Shown here one piece after another: positions 1 through 5,164 of a stretch of DNA of 5,164 nucleotides (positions are counted from its first letter, which is position 1; each line of letters begins with the position of its first letter). The translations under genes were made by a program, and so were the position numbers. The stretch is from Pseudomonadota bacterium (GTDB lineage Bacteria > Pseudomonadota > Gammaproteobacteria > Burkholderiales > Burkholderiaceae_D), in contig JAEZHR010000310.1 in NCBI GenBank assembly GCA_023416415.1, forward strand, positions 1-5,164, in the 5' to 3' direction. A model generated the notes under the pieces. That model had not been told where the DNA came from and did not search any database. It saw nothing but the letters and a program-made list of their open reading frames with translations.

Positions 1-357
1 CGCATCGCCAATGCGCCGGAGTTCATCAAGGGCGTGGTCAACCTGCGCGGCATCATCGTCCCGATCGTGGACATGCGCATCAAGTTCAACCTCGGCACGC
101 CGACCTATGACCAGTTCACCGTGGTCATCATCCTCAACGTTGCCGGTCGCGTGGTGGGCATGGTGGTTGACAGCGTCTCGGACGTGATCACGCTTGCTTC
201 GGAGCAGATCAAGCCGGCGCCGGAGATGGGCACCGCATTGAACACCGACTATCTGATCGGTTTGGGCACGGTAGAGGAACGCATGTTGATTCTGGTCGAC
301 ATCGATCGCCTGATGTCGAGCGCCGAAATGGGATTGATCGAAAAGCTGGCTGCATAG
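1..357 (+). CDS. cheW: Chemotaxis coupling protein CheW, 3' part (5' end outside window)
   Basis: CheW is the cytoplasmic adaptor that links chemoreceptors to the histidine kinase CheA in the signalling array. The frame is open from base 1 and ends with TAG at 355-357, giving 118 residues. E. coli CheW is about 167 residues, so roughly the first 50 are missing. The visible part begins in the conserved block RIANAPEFIKGVVNLRG. This includes the NLRG arginine (residue 16 here), the counterpart of the E. coli arginine needed for CheA and receptor contact. It continues with IVPIVDMRIKF, then VVGMVVDSVSDV and the C-terminal MLILVDIDRLM strand and helix, all typical of the SH3-like CheW fold. The GTG at 34 is an internal valine, not the start. 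The gene is followed after 91 bases by a receptor gene, and cheA probably lies upstream, as in related operons. The family assignment is very secure. Confidence 0.97.
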   Translation, partial: RIANAPEFIKGVVNLRGIIVPIVDMRIKFNLGTPTYDQFTVVIILNVAGRVVGMVVDSVSDVITLASEQIKPAPEMGTALNTDYLIGLGTVEERMLILVDIDRLMSSAEMGLIEKLAA

Positions 358-366
358 ACTCGTCAC

Positions 367-412
367 GCAGAGCGGTACGGCAACGGCAGCAGAGGGTGCG
401 AATGCAGCAGAG
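367..412 (+). repeat. Three direct copies of GCAGAG upstream of mcp
   Basis: GCAGAG occurs at 367-372, 389-394 and 407-412, spaced 22 and 18 bases apart (about two helical turns each). Longer matches pair two copies at a time: GCAGAGCG at 367-374 and 407-414, and GCAGCAGAG at 386-394 and 404-412. They fill most of the cheW-mcp gap. No known binding site is recognised, and the repeats are short enough to be chance in GC-rich DNA. Confidence 0.3.
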
Positions 413-436
413 CGCCATCTGGCCTTCACTCTTTTC

Positions 437-441
437 GGGAG
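437..441 (+). promoter_or_regulatory. Ribosome binding site of mcp
   Basis: GGGAG lies 7 bases before the ATG at 449. This supports that start over the in-frame ATG at 467 (residue 7), which lacks a comparable site and would shorten the region before the first membrane segment. Confidence 0.75.
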
Positions 442-448
442 CGTCGAC

Positions 449-2173
449 ATGGTCAGTTTGTCCAACATGAGAATCGGAGCGCGCCTGGGATTGGGCTTCG
501 GTCTCGTCCTGCTGTGCGCGACGCTGCTGCTCGCTTTCGGTCTTTGGCGAATGAGCGCGCTGCACGGCAATACACAGCGCATCGTCAACAGCGACGTGGC
601 AAATCTTGCCGCTGCTCTGGAAATGCGTGAGGCAGGCTGGTCGATGGCCCTGGCGTTGCGCCAGATGGCGGCCCCGACCGATGCCAATGAAGGCGAGCGC
701 GAGTCCAGACGACTTGATGCGATCCTGGCAAGCTATGCCGCTGCGGAGTCGCTGCTCAGGGCAAACGTCAGCACCGCCGCCGATCAGGCAGTGCTTTCGC
801 CGGTACTGGCGCAGCGCGAGCAGGTTTTTTCGCTGGCGCACAAGATCAGGGACCATGCGAAGGGCGGCAACTACTTCGACGCCGCGTCGCTGCTCAAGAC
901 AGACTTCTCTCCGCTGCACCAGGCCTGGGTCGCTAATCTGATCGCCCTTGCCGAGCATCAGCAGGGCAGCATGAAGAGCAACTACGCGCAGTCGGATGAG
1001 AACTATTCCGGCACGCGCCTGGCCATGCTCGCCGTTGGCCTGCTGACCATTCTGCTGGGTGCGGTAGTGGCTCTGCTGACCACGCGTTCCATCACCCGGC
1101 CCTTGCAGCGTGCGGCCGTCGTCGCCAACGCGATCGCCAGCGGAGACCTGCGCACGAGTATCGAGGCGGGTGGGCGCGACGAAGCCGGCCAGCTCGTCAG
1201 TTCGCTCAGTGCGATGCAGGCCAATCTGGTCAATACGGATCAGCGGATCAAGCAGGGCACCGAAACCATCATGCTGGCCTCGCGTGAGATCGCCTCCGGC
1301 AATGCCGACCTTTCAGGGCGCACCGAGGCTCAGGCCGGTTCGTTGCAGCAGACCGCATCCTCGATGGAAGAGCTGACGAGCACGGTCAGGCAGAACGCGG
1401 AGAATGCGCGCCAGGCCAATCAGCTGGTGGTGTCGGCATCCGATTGTGCGATCCGGGGCGGCAACGTGGTGGGGCAGGTGGTCAATACGATGGGCTCGAT
1501 CAAGGATAGCTCGCGCAAGATCGTGGACATCATCGGCGTCATTGATGGCATCGCGTTCCAGACCAACATCCTTGCCCTGAACGCGGCAGTGGAAGCGGCG
1601 CGAGCCGGCGAGCAAGGGCGCGGCTTTGCGGTTGTCGCCGGCGAGGTGCGCAGTCTGGCGCAGCGCTCGGCGGCGGCGGCCAGGGAGATCAAGGCGCTGA
1701 TCGGCGATTCCGTGGACAAGGTTGACGCCGGCGGAAAACTGGTCGACGAGGCCGGCAAGACCATGGACGAGATCGTCAGTTCGGTCAAGCACGTGGCCGA
1801 CATCATGAGCGAGATCAGCGCAGCCAGCGAAGAACAGCGCTCGGGCATCGAAGAAGTCAATCGCGCAATCGCCCAGATGGACGAGATGACCCAGCAGAAT
1901 GCGGCATTGGTCGAGCAGGCCTCCGCTGCCGCGCAGAGCATGCAGGATCAGGCAGCCAGACTGTCGCAGGCCGTCGACGCCTTCAAGCTGATGCACGCGC
2001 AATCTGCCGTGCCTGCACTTGCGTCCGTTCCTGGACGGCCCGAGTCCGTCAAGGCGGTCGCGGCTGCACGCGCGCCGAGAGTGGTGCCGGCGGTCGCGCC
2101 GGCAGTGCGCGTCACAACGCCCAGGTCTGAGCGGCGCGCGGCGCCCGCTGGCGACGACTGGGAAGAATTCTGA
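449..2173 (+). CDS. Methyl-accepting chemotaxis protein with C-terminal CheR/CheB tether
   Basis: This is an inner-membrane chemoreceptor of 574 residues, the usual size for the enteric Tsr/Tar type. Membrane segment 1 is at about residues 13-33. A helical periplasmic sensor of about 155 residues (34-190) looks like a four-helix bundle, but its ligand cannot be told. Membrane segment 2 is at about 191-211. A HAMP domain follows (about 212-264, with the RPL proline at 218 and DEAG at 244-247). The cytoplasmic helical hairpin comes next, with the highly conserved kinase-control tip at about 361-415 (IDGIAFQTNILALNAAVEAA, then GEQGRGFAVVAGEVR). The first methylation helix carries Q300/Q301 and E307/E308, and the second carries E461/E462. 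A flexible Ala/Pro/Arg/Val-rich linker (about 515-568) ends in DWEEF. This matches the xWExF tether by which CheR, and more weakly CheB, dock on enteric receptors. The stop is TGA at 2171-2173. The gene lies directly before cheR, as tar/tap do in E. coli. Confidence 0.96.
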   Translation: MVSLSNMRIGARLGLGFGLVLLCATLLLAFGLWRMSALHGNTQRIVNSDVANLAAALEMREAGWSMALALRQMAAPTDANEGERESRRLDAILASYAAAESLLRANVSTAADQAVLSPVLAQREQVFSLAHKIRDHAKGGNYFDAASLLKTDFSPLHQAWVANLIALAEHQQGSMKSNYAQSDENYSGTRLAMLAVGLLTILLGAVVALLTTRSITRPLQRAAVVANAIASGDLRTSIEAGGRDEAGQLVSSLSAMQANLVNTDQRIKQGTETIMLASREIASGNADLSGRTEAQAGSLQQTASSMEELTSTVRQNAENARQANQLVVSASDCAIRGGNVVGQVVNTMGSIKDSSRKIVDIIGVIDGIAFQTNILALNAAVEAARAGEQGRGFAVVAGEVRSLAQRSAAAAREIKALIGDSVDKVDAGGKLVDEAGKTMDEIVSSVKHVADIMSEISAASEEQRSGIEEVNRAIAQMDEMTQQNAALVEQASAAAQSMQDQAARLSQAVDAFKLMHAQSAVPALASVPGRPESVKAVAAARAPRVVPAVAPAVRVTTPRSERRAAPAGDDWEEF

Positions 2174-2239
2174 TAGAGGATGGAACAATTGCGATGAATA
2201 AGCGTATCGCGATTGCGCGGCCAATGATGTGGTGCGTGC

Positions 2240-3175
2240 ATGATCTATAACGAACGCAATGAAGAACGACGGACCGGTGGCGCGACCGCCGGCCGCAGCA
2301 CCAGGGCAGCCGAGTCCCTCAAGGAGTTCGAGTTCACGTCGCGCGATTTCGAGCGGGTGCGCGCCCTGATCTACCGGCGCGCCGGCATCGCGCTTGCCGA
2401 CAGCAAGCAGGAGATGGTCTACAGCCGCCTGGCGCGGCGCTTGCGGGCTACCGGCATGCGTTCGTTCCAGGTCTATCTGGATACGCTGGAGCAGCAGGCG
2501 GACAGCACCGAGTGGGAGGCCTTTACCAATGCCCTGACCACCAATCTGACCGCGTTCTTTCGGGAGGCGCACCATTTTCCGATCCTGGCCGAGCACGTGC
2601 GGCGCAGCGGCGCTCCCGTCACGATCTGGTGCGCTGCCGCTTCGACCGGAGAGGAGCCGTACTCGATCGCAATGACCCTGTGCGAGGCGCTCAGTCCGCA
2701 GGCTGCAGCGCAGTCGCAAGTCATTGCAACGGACATCGATACCAACGTGCTCAATACCGGTGCGGCCGGAATCTATCCTGTCGAGCGCATCGAGAAACTT
2801 CCGATGGAGCGCACGAAGCGCTTCTTCCTGCGCGGGAAGGGGGTGCACGAGGGCATGGTGCGCGTGCGCCCGGAGCTGCGCCAGATGGTCACTTTCAGTC
2901 AGCTCAATCTGCTGGAGGGCAGCTGGCCGCTGAAGGGGCCGTTCGATGCGATCTTCTGCCGCAACGTGATGATCTATTTCGACAAGCCGACCCAGTCGCG
3001 CATCCTCGCGCGCTTTGTGCCGCTGATGAAGCCGGATGCATTGCTTTTCGCCGGTCATTCCGAGAACTTTCTGTATGTCTCCGATGCCTTCAAGCTGCGC
3101 GGCAAAACGGTGTACGAACTGGACGCGCAGCGCGGCAACCGGCAGCCTGTGGCAGTCAGGAGCGTGGCGCCATGA
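2240..3175 (+). CDS. cheR: Chemotaxis protein methyltransferase CheR
   Basis: CheR is an S-adenosylmethionine-dependent O-methyltransferase. It methylates receptor glutamates during adaptation in the cytoplasm. The 311 residues show the N-terminal helical CheR domain (about 30-90, including GIALADSKQEMVYSRLARRL). The SAM-binding domain has TNLTAFFREAHHF (101-113), AASTGEEPYS (133-142), ATDID (163-167), LNLL (222-225), FCRNVMIYF (239-247) and AGHSE (271-275). R108, D165 and Y246 correspond, from memory, to Salmonella R98, D154 and Y235. The beta-subdomain (about 178-210, with RGKGVHEGMVRVR) is of the enteric type that grips the receptor tether, fitting the DWEEF tail of the adjacent receptor. 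ATG 2240 is the first possible start after an in-frame TGA at 2225-2227. It has no clear Shine-Dalgarno sequence, and the first 28 or so residues are a poorly conserved extension. The stop overlaps the cheD start. Confidence 0.97.
   Translation: MIYNERNEERRTGGATAGRSTRAAESLKEFEFTSRDFERVRALIYRRAGIALADSKQEMVYSRLARRLRATGMRSFQVYLDTLEQQADSTEWEAFTNALTTNLTAFFREAHHFPILAEHVRRSGAPVTIWCAAASTGEEPYSIAMTLCEALSPQAAAQSQVIATDIDTNVLNTGAAGIYPVERIEKLPMERTKRFFLRGKGVHEGMVRVRPELRQMVTFSQLNLLEGSWPLKGPFDAIFCRNVMIYFDKPTQSRILARFVPLMKPDALLFAGHSENFLYVSDAFKLRGKTVYELDAQRGNRQPVAVRSVAP
3158..3162 (+). promoter_or_regulatory. Ribosome binding site of cheD, inside the cheR end
   Basis: AGGAG lies 9 bases before the ATG at 3172 and within the last codons of cheR. 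It decides the cheD start. The same frame stays open far upstream through cheR, but that upstream part is only a shadow of cheR without CheD homology. Confidence 0.8.
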
Positions 3176-3783
3176 GCAGCGGCATCGCGGAACAGTTCGC
3201 CACCAATGTCTACTACGACCGTACCTTCGATTGCGACGCGGCCAAGATTTTGCCGGGCGAGTACTACTACACCTGCAAGGACATGATGATCGTCACGGTG
3301 CTCGGGTCCTGCGTTGCAGCCTGCATTCGGGACCGGGTCACGGGCATTGGCGGCATGAATCATTTCATGCTGCCTGACGGCGGCAGCGACGCCGATAGCC
3401 CAGTATCGGCTTCCATGCGCTATGGCACCTACGCGATGGAAGTGCTGATCAACGATCTGCTCAAGGCCGGGGCGCGACGCGAGAACCTGGAGGCGAAAGT
3501 GTTCGGCGGCGGCAATGTGCTGCCCGGCTTCATCGCCATGAATGTGGGCGAACGCAACGCGCAGTTCGTGCGCAACTATCTGCGCAACGAGGACATCCGC
3601 CTCGTGGCCGAGGATCTTAACGGCATCTATCCGCGCAAGGTGTATTTCTTTCCGCGTACCGGGCGCGTGCTGGTCAAGAAGCTACGCCAGCTGAACAACA
3701 ACACGCTGGTCAACCGCGAACAGGATTACGCGCAGCGTCTGCAGACGGTGCCGGTGGCTGGCGATATCGAACTGTTCAGCTAG
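3172..3783 (+). CDS. cheD: Chemoreceptor glutamine deamidase CheD
   Basis: CheD converts specific receptor glutamines to glutamates, creating methylation sites and tuning kinase activation. In Bacillus and Thermotoga it also interacts with the phosphatase CheC, but no cheC is seen here. The protein has 203 residues, longer than the roughly 160-residue Thermotoga/Bacillus form. The extra length is an N-terminal segment of about 25 residues and a C-terminal tail. The catalytic signature is clear: Cys47 in VTVLGSCVAAC and His64 in GGMNHFMLPD, with Thr42 nearby as candidate third residue. The later block KVFGGGNVL (109-117), the NVGERNAQFVRNYL helix region and PRTGRVLVKKL are also typical. ATG 3172 overlaps the cheR stop as ATGA, which predicts translational coupling. 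cheD lies between cheR and cheB, so all three receptor-modifying enzymes are made together. E. coli lacks this gene. Confidence 0.96.
   Translation: MSSGIAEQFATNVYYDRTFDCDAAKILPGEYYYTCKDMMIVTVLGSCVAACIRDRVTGIGGMNHFMLPDGGSDADSPVSASMRYGTYAMEVLINDLLKAGARRENLEAKVFGGGNVLPGFIAMNVGERNAQFVRNYLRNEDIRLVAEDLNGIYPRKVYFFPRTGRVLVKKLRQLNNNTLVNREQDYAQRLQTVPVAGDIELFS
3391..3410 (+). repeat. Perfect 7-bp inverted repeat inside cheD
   Basis: GCCGATA (3391-3397) and TATCGGC (3404-3410) are exact reverse complements around a 6-base loop. This would be a stable hairpin in the cheD mRNA. It lies in codons 74-80, a variable surface region (ADSPVSA) after the catalytic His, so protein constraint does not obviously explain it. 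There is no T-run after it, so it is not a terminator. Confidence 0.6.
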
Positions 3784-3818
3784 CAGCGACAGGCATACGA
3801 AAATACAAGAAACGAACA

Positions 3819-3837
3819 GGCCCGGTCGTTTCGGGCT
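3819..3837 (+). repeat. Small hairpin before the cheB ribosome binding site
   Basis: GGCCCG (3819-3824) can pair with CGGGCT (3832-3837) over a 7-base loop: five G-C pairs plus one G-U. It ends one base before the AGGGA ribosome binding site of cheB and has no U-tract. It is therefore not a classical terminator. It could be an mRNA processing or translation-modulating element, or chance. Confidence 0.4.
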
Positions 3838-3838
3838 C

Positions 3839-3843
3839 AGGGA
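3839..3843 (+). promoter_or_regulatory. Ribosome binding site of cheB
   Basis: AGGGA is 10 bases before the ATG at 3854. That start gives the standard receiver-domain beginning MKIKVLIVDDSA. Confidence 0.65.
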
Positions 3844-3853
3844 ATACGGCAAC

Positions 3854-4930
3854 ATGAAAATCAAGGTTCTGATCGTCGACGATTCGGCACTGATCCGCAG
3901 TGTCATGAACGCAATCATCAGCAAGCAGCCCGACATGGAAGTGGTGGGTGTGGCACCCGATCCCATCGTGGCGCGTGACCTGATCAAGCGGACGAATCCG
4001 GACGTGCTGACGCTGGACGTGGAAATGCCGCGCATGGACGGCCTGGATTTCCTGGAAAAGCTGATGCGATTGCGCCCGATGCCGGTAGTGATGGTGTCCT
4101 CGCTGACCGAGCGTGGTTCGGAAATCACGCTGCGCGCGCTGGAGCTGGGGGCGGTCGACTTCGTGACCAAGCCCAAGCTGTCCATCCAGAGCGGCATGAT
4201 GGAATATGCCGAGCTGATCGCCGACAAGATCCGTGCCGCCGCGCGCGCGCGCGTTACCGCACGCACGGTGTCGCAGGCACAGCCGGGGGCGGACGCGGCA
4301 AAGAACCTGCCGCTGATCCGCAACCCGCTCACCAGTAGCGAGAAGCTGATCATCATCGGCGCGTCGACCGGCGGTACCGAGGCGATCAAGGAGTTCCTGA
4401 CGCAGATGCCGTCCGATTGCCCCGGCATTCTGATCGCGCAGCACATGCCGGAAGGTTTCACGCGTTCTTTCGCCAAGCGTCTGGATAATCTGTGCAAGAT
4501 CAGCGTCCGGGAGGCGGAAGGGGGCGAGCGCATCCTGCCGGGTCATGCCTTCATCGCTCCCGGGCATTCGCACCTGCGCCTGGTGCGCAGCGGGGCCAAC
4601 TACGTGACCCAGCTCGATCAGGGGCCGCCGGTCAACCGGCATCGGCCGTCCGTCGACGTTCTGTTCGAGTCGGCGGCCCAGTGCGCGGGCAAGAACGCAG
4701 TCGGCGTGATCCTGACCGGCATGGGCAAGGACGGGGCCGCGGGCATGCTTGCCATGCGCCAGGCCGGTGCCTACAACTTCGCGCAGGACGAAGCCAGTTG
4801 CGTGGTGTTTGGCATGCCGCGCGAGGCGATTGCCGTTGGTGCGACGCATGAGGTCGGCGCGCTGACCGCACTGCCGGGCATGGTGCTGAATCATCTGGCA
4901 ACCCACAGCAGCCGGGCGGTCCGAGTTTAG
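3854..4930 (+). CDS. cheB: Protein-glutamate methylesterase / glutaminase CheB
   Basis: CheB removes methyl groups from receptor glutamates and also deamidates receptor glutamines. It is activated when CheA phosphorylates its receiver domain. The 358 residues comprise the receiver domain (about 1-122). It has acidic residues D9/D10, the phospho-acceptor D55 in LTLDVEMPRMDG, the switch serines 82-83 and the conserved lysine K106 in TKPK. A linker of about 40 residues (123-163) is rich in Ala and Arg. The C-terminal esterase domain (about 164-350) has catalytic Ser171 in IIGASTGGTEA, His197 in AQHMPEGF and Asp293 in LTGMGKDGA. It also has the conserved GPPVNRHRPSVDVLF block (257-271). Length and motif order match E. 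coli CheB (about 349 residues), so the gene appears intact and active. It is separated from cheD by 70 bases and from cheY by 116 bases. Confidence 0.98.
   Translation: MKIKVLIVDDSALIRSVMNAIISKQPDMEVVGVAPDPIVARDLIKRTNPDVLTLDVEMPRMDGLDFLEKLMRLRPMPVVMVSSLTERGSEITLRALELGAVDFVTKPKLSIQSGMMEYAELIADKIRAAARARVTARTVSQAQPGADAAKNLPLIRNPLTSSEKLIIIGASTGGTEAIKEFLTQMPSDCPGILIAQHMPEGFTRSFAKRLDNLCKISVREAEGGERILPGHAFIAPGHSHLRLVRSGANYVTQLDQGPPVNRHRPSVDVLFESAAQCAGKNAVGVILTGMGKDGAAGMLAMRQAGAYNFAQDEASCVVFGMPREAIAVGATHEVGALTALPGMVLNHLATHSSRAVRV
4240..4253 (+). repeat. (CG)7 dinucleotide tract in the cheB linker
   Basis: Fourteen bases of uninterrupted alternating CG encode Ala/Arg residues just after the receiver domain (about residues 129-134). 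Such a tract could slip during replication, which would shift the frame before the catalytic domain. At present the frame is intact. Confidence 0.7.
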
Positions 4931-4933
4931 GGC

Positions 4934-4947
4934 GAGAAAAGTTTCTC
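4934..4947 (+). repeat. Inverted repeat just after cheB
   Basis: GAGAAA (4934-4939) and TTTCTC (4942-4947) are exact reverse complements with only AG between them. The RNA loop would be tight and no T-run follows, so a terminator is unlikely. The symmetry would suit a DNA-binding dimer. It overlaps a FliA-like -35 sequence (4937-4944). Confidence 0.4.
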
Positions 4948-4950
4948 TGC

Positions 4951-4979
4951 TGCACAATGCCGTTGCAAGGCAGTATACT
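4951..4979 (+). promoter_or_regulatory. Candidate sigma-70-type promoter for cheY
   Basis: TATACT at 4974-4979 matches five of six bases of the -10 consensus. TGCACA at 4951-4956, exactly 17 bases upstream, matches four of six of the -35. A start near 4986 would leave a leader of about 60 bases before cheY. The location, in the longest gap of the window, supports an extra promoter for cheY and the genes after it. The evidence is consensus matching only. Confidence 0.4.
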
Positions 4980-5037
4980 TGCTCGTTCGAAGCTGTTCCT
5001 TGCCGGCAGCTATCTTCACAACGTGGCACGAATTAAC

Positions 5038-5041
5038 GGGG
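5038..5041 (+). promoter_or_regulatory. Ribosome binding site of cheY
   Basis: GGGG lies 5 bases before the ATG at 5047. It is a short, imperfect site, but its position supports this start over the in-frame ATG at 4957. Confidence 0.5.
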
Positions 5042-5046
5042 CATCC

Positions 5047-5164
5047 ATGGCAGGTCCGAATACGAAATTTCTGATCGTCGACGATTTTTCGACCATGCGT
5101 CGCATTGTCCGCAATCTGCTCAAGGAATTGGGCTACACCAACGTCGACGAAGCCGAGGACGGGG
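5047..5164 (+). CDS. cheY: Chemotaxis response regulator CheY, 5' part (runs off window)
   Basis: CheY is the single-domain response regulator that, once phosphorylated by CheA, binds the flagellar motor switch protein FliM. The first 39 residues are visible. They are nearly identical to E. coli CheY from residue 7 on: KFLIVDDFSTMRRIVRNLL, followed by KELGYTNVDEAEDG. The magnesium-binding acidic pair D12/D13 is present at the same positions as in E. coli. The phospho-acceptor (D57 in E. coli), the Thr/Ser switch and the lysine lie beyond the window. ATG 5047 gives the family's usual N terminus (MAGPNTKFL against MADKELKFL in E. coli). The cheY phosphatase gene cheZ is the expected next gene. 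There is little doubt this is CheY proper and not another receiver protein, because the DFSTMRR sequence is characteristic. Confidence 0.97.
   Translation, partial: MAGPNTKFLIVDDFSTMRRIVRNLLKELGYTNVDEAEDG

Noticed and set aside
334..360. Promoter-like TTGATC / TAGACT pair at the end of cheW
   Set aside because: Each box matches only four of six bases and the spacer is 15, so it is within chance expectation.
1313..3058. Long antisense open frame (581 codons) across mcp and cheR
   Set aside because: It mirrors the codon bias of two certain genes on the + strand, spans their junction, and its His/Arg/Asp-rich translation resembles no protein I know. Long antisense frames are common in GC-rich DNA.
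2512..3171. Upstream in-frame extension of cheD through cheR
   Set aside because: The frame is open by chance inside cheR. CheD homology and the ribosome binding site both begin at 3172.
3391..3398. GCCGATAG as a FliA -10 element inside cheD
   Set aside because: The sequence at the required upstream distance (about 3372-3379) does not resemble TAAAGTTT.
4934..4950. Terminator after cheB
   Set aside because: The inverted repeat is A/T-rich in its centre, has a two-base spacer, and is not followed by a T-run.
3776..5029. Antisense open frame (417 codons) opposite cheB
   Set aside because: Fully opposite a well-conserved cheB. The composition is that of a reverse-strand shadow and no domain is recognisable.
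4957..5046. In-frame upstream ATG that would add 30 residues to CheY
   Set aside because: It has no ribosome binding site and overlaps the promoter-like sequence. CheY proteins normally begin at the equivalent of ATG 5047.

Overview
This window is a stretch of a flagellar chemotaxis operon, all on the + strand, in the order cheW (3' part) - methyl-accepting chemotaxis protein - cheR - cheD - cheB - cheY (5' part). The DNA is GC-rich, with strong G/C preference at third codon positions. The CheW, CheR, CheB and CheY proteins are close to the enteric (E. coli/Salmonella) type. A cheD gene, absent from E. coli, sits between cheR and cheB. That combination suggests a betaproteobacterium, most likely Burkholderiales. 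The genus cannot be fixed from the sequence alone.

Layout. 1-357 is the C-terminal two thirds of the coupling protein CheW. 358-448 is a short gap with GCAGAG repeats and a good ribosome binding site. 449-2173 is a complete 574-residue transmembrane receptor ending in a CheR/CheB tether (WEEF). 2174-2239 is a 66-base gap before cheR. 2240-3175 is cheR, overlapping cheD by ATGA. 3172-3783 is cheD. 3784-3853 is a 70-base gap with a small hairpin just before the cheB ribosome binding site. 3854-4930 is cheB. 4931-5046 is the longest gap (116 bases) and the only one with promoter-like sequence. 5047 onward is the first 39 codons of cheY. No gene-free stretch exceeds 300 bases, and no RNA gene, mobile element or CRISPR was seen.

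How the genes work together. The receptor and CheW form the signalling array with CheA, whose gene probably lies upstream. CheR methylates receptor glutamates, CheB demethylates and deamidates, and CheD deamidates receptor glutamines. CheY carries the phospho-signal to the flagellar motor. The receptor has a Gln-Gln pair in its first methylation helix and a C-terminal tether, so it fits as a substrate for all three neighbouring adaptation enzymes.

No new system is evident. The points worth a second look are local: possible regulation between cheB and cheY, two small ORFs overlapping the mcp and cheR starts, the receptor's unusual methylation-helix residues, a perfect hairpin inside cheD, and a (CG)7 tract in the cheB linker.
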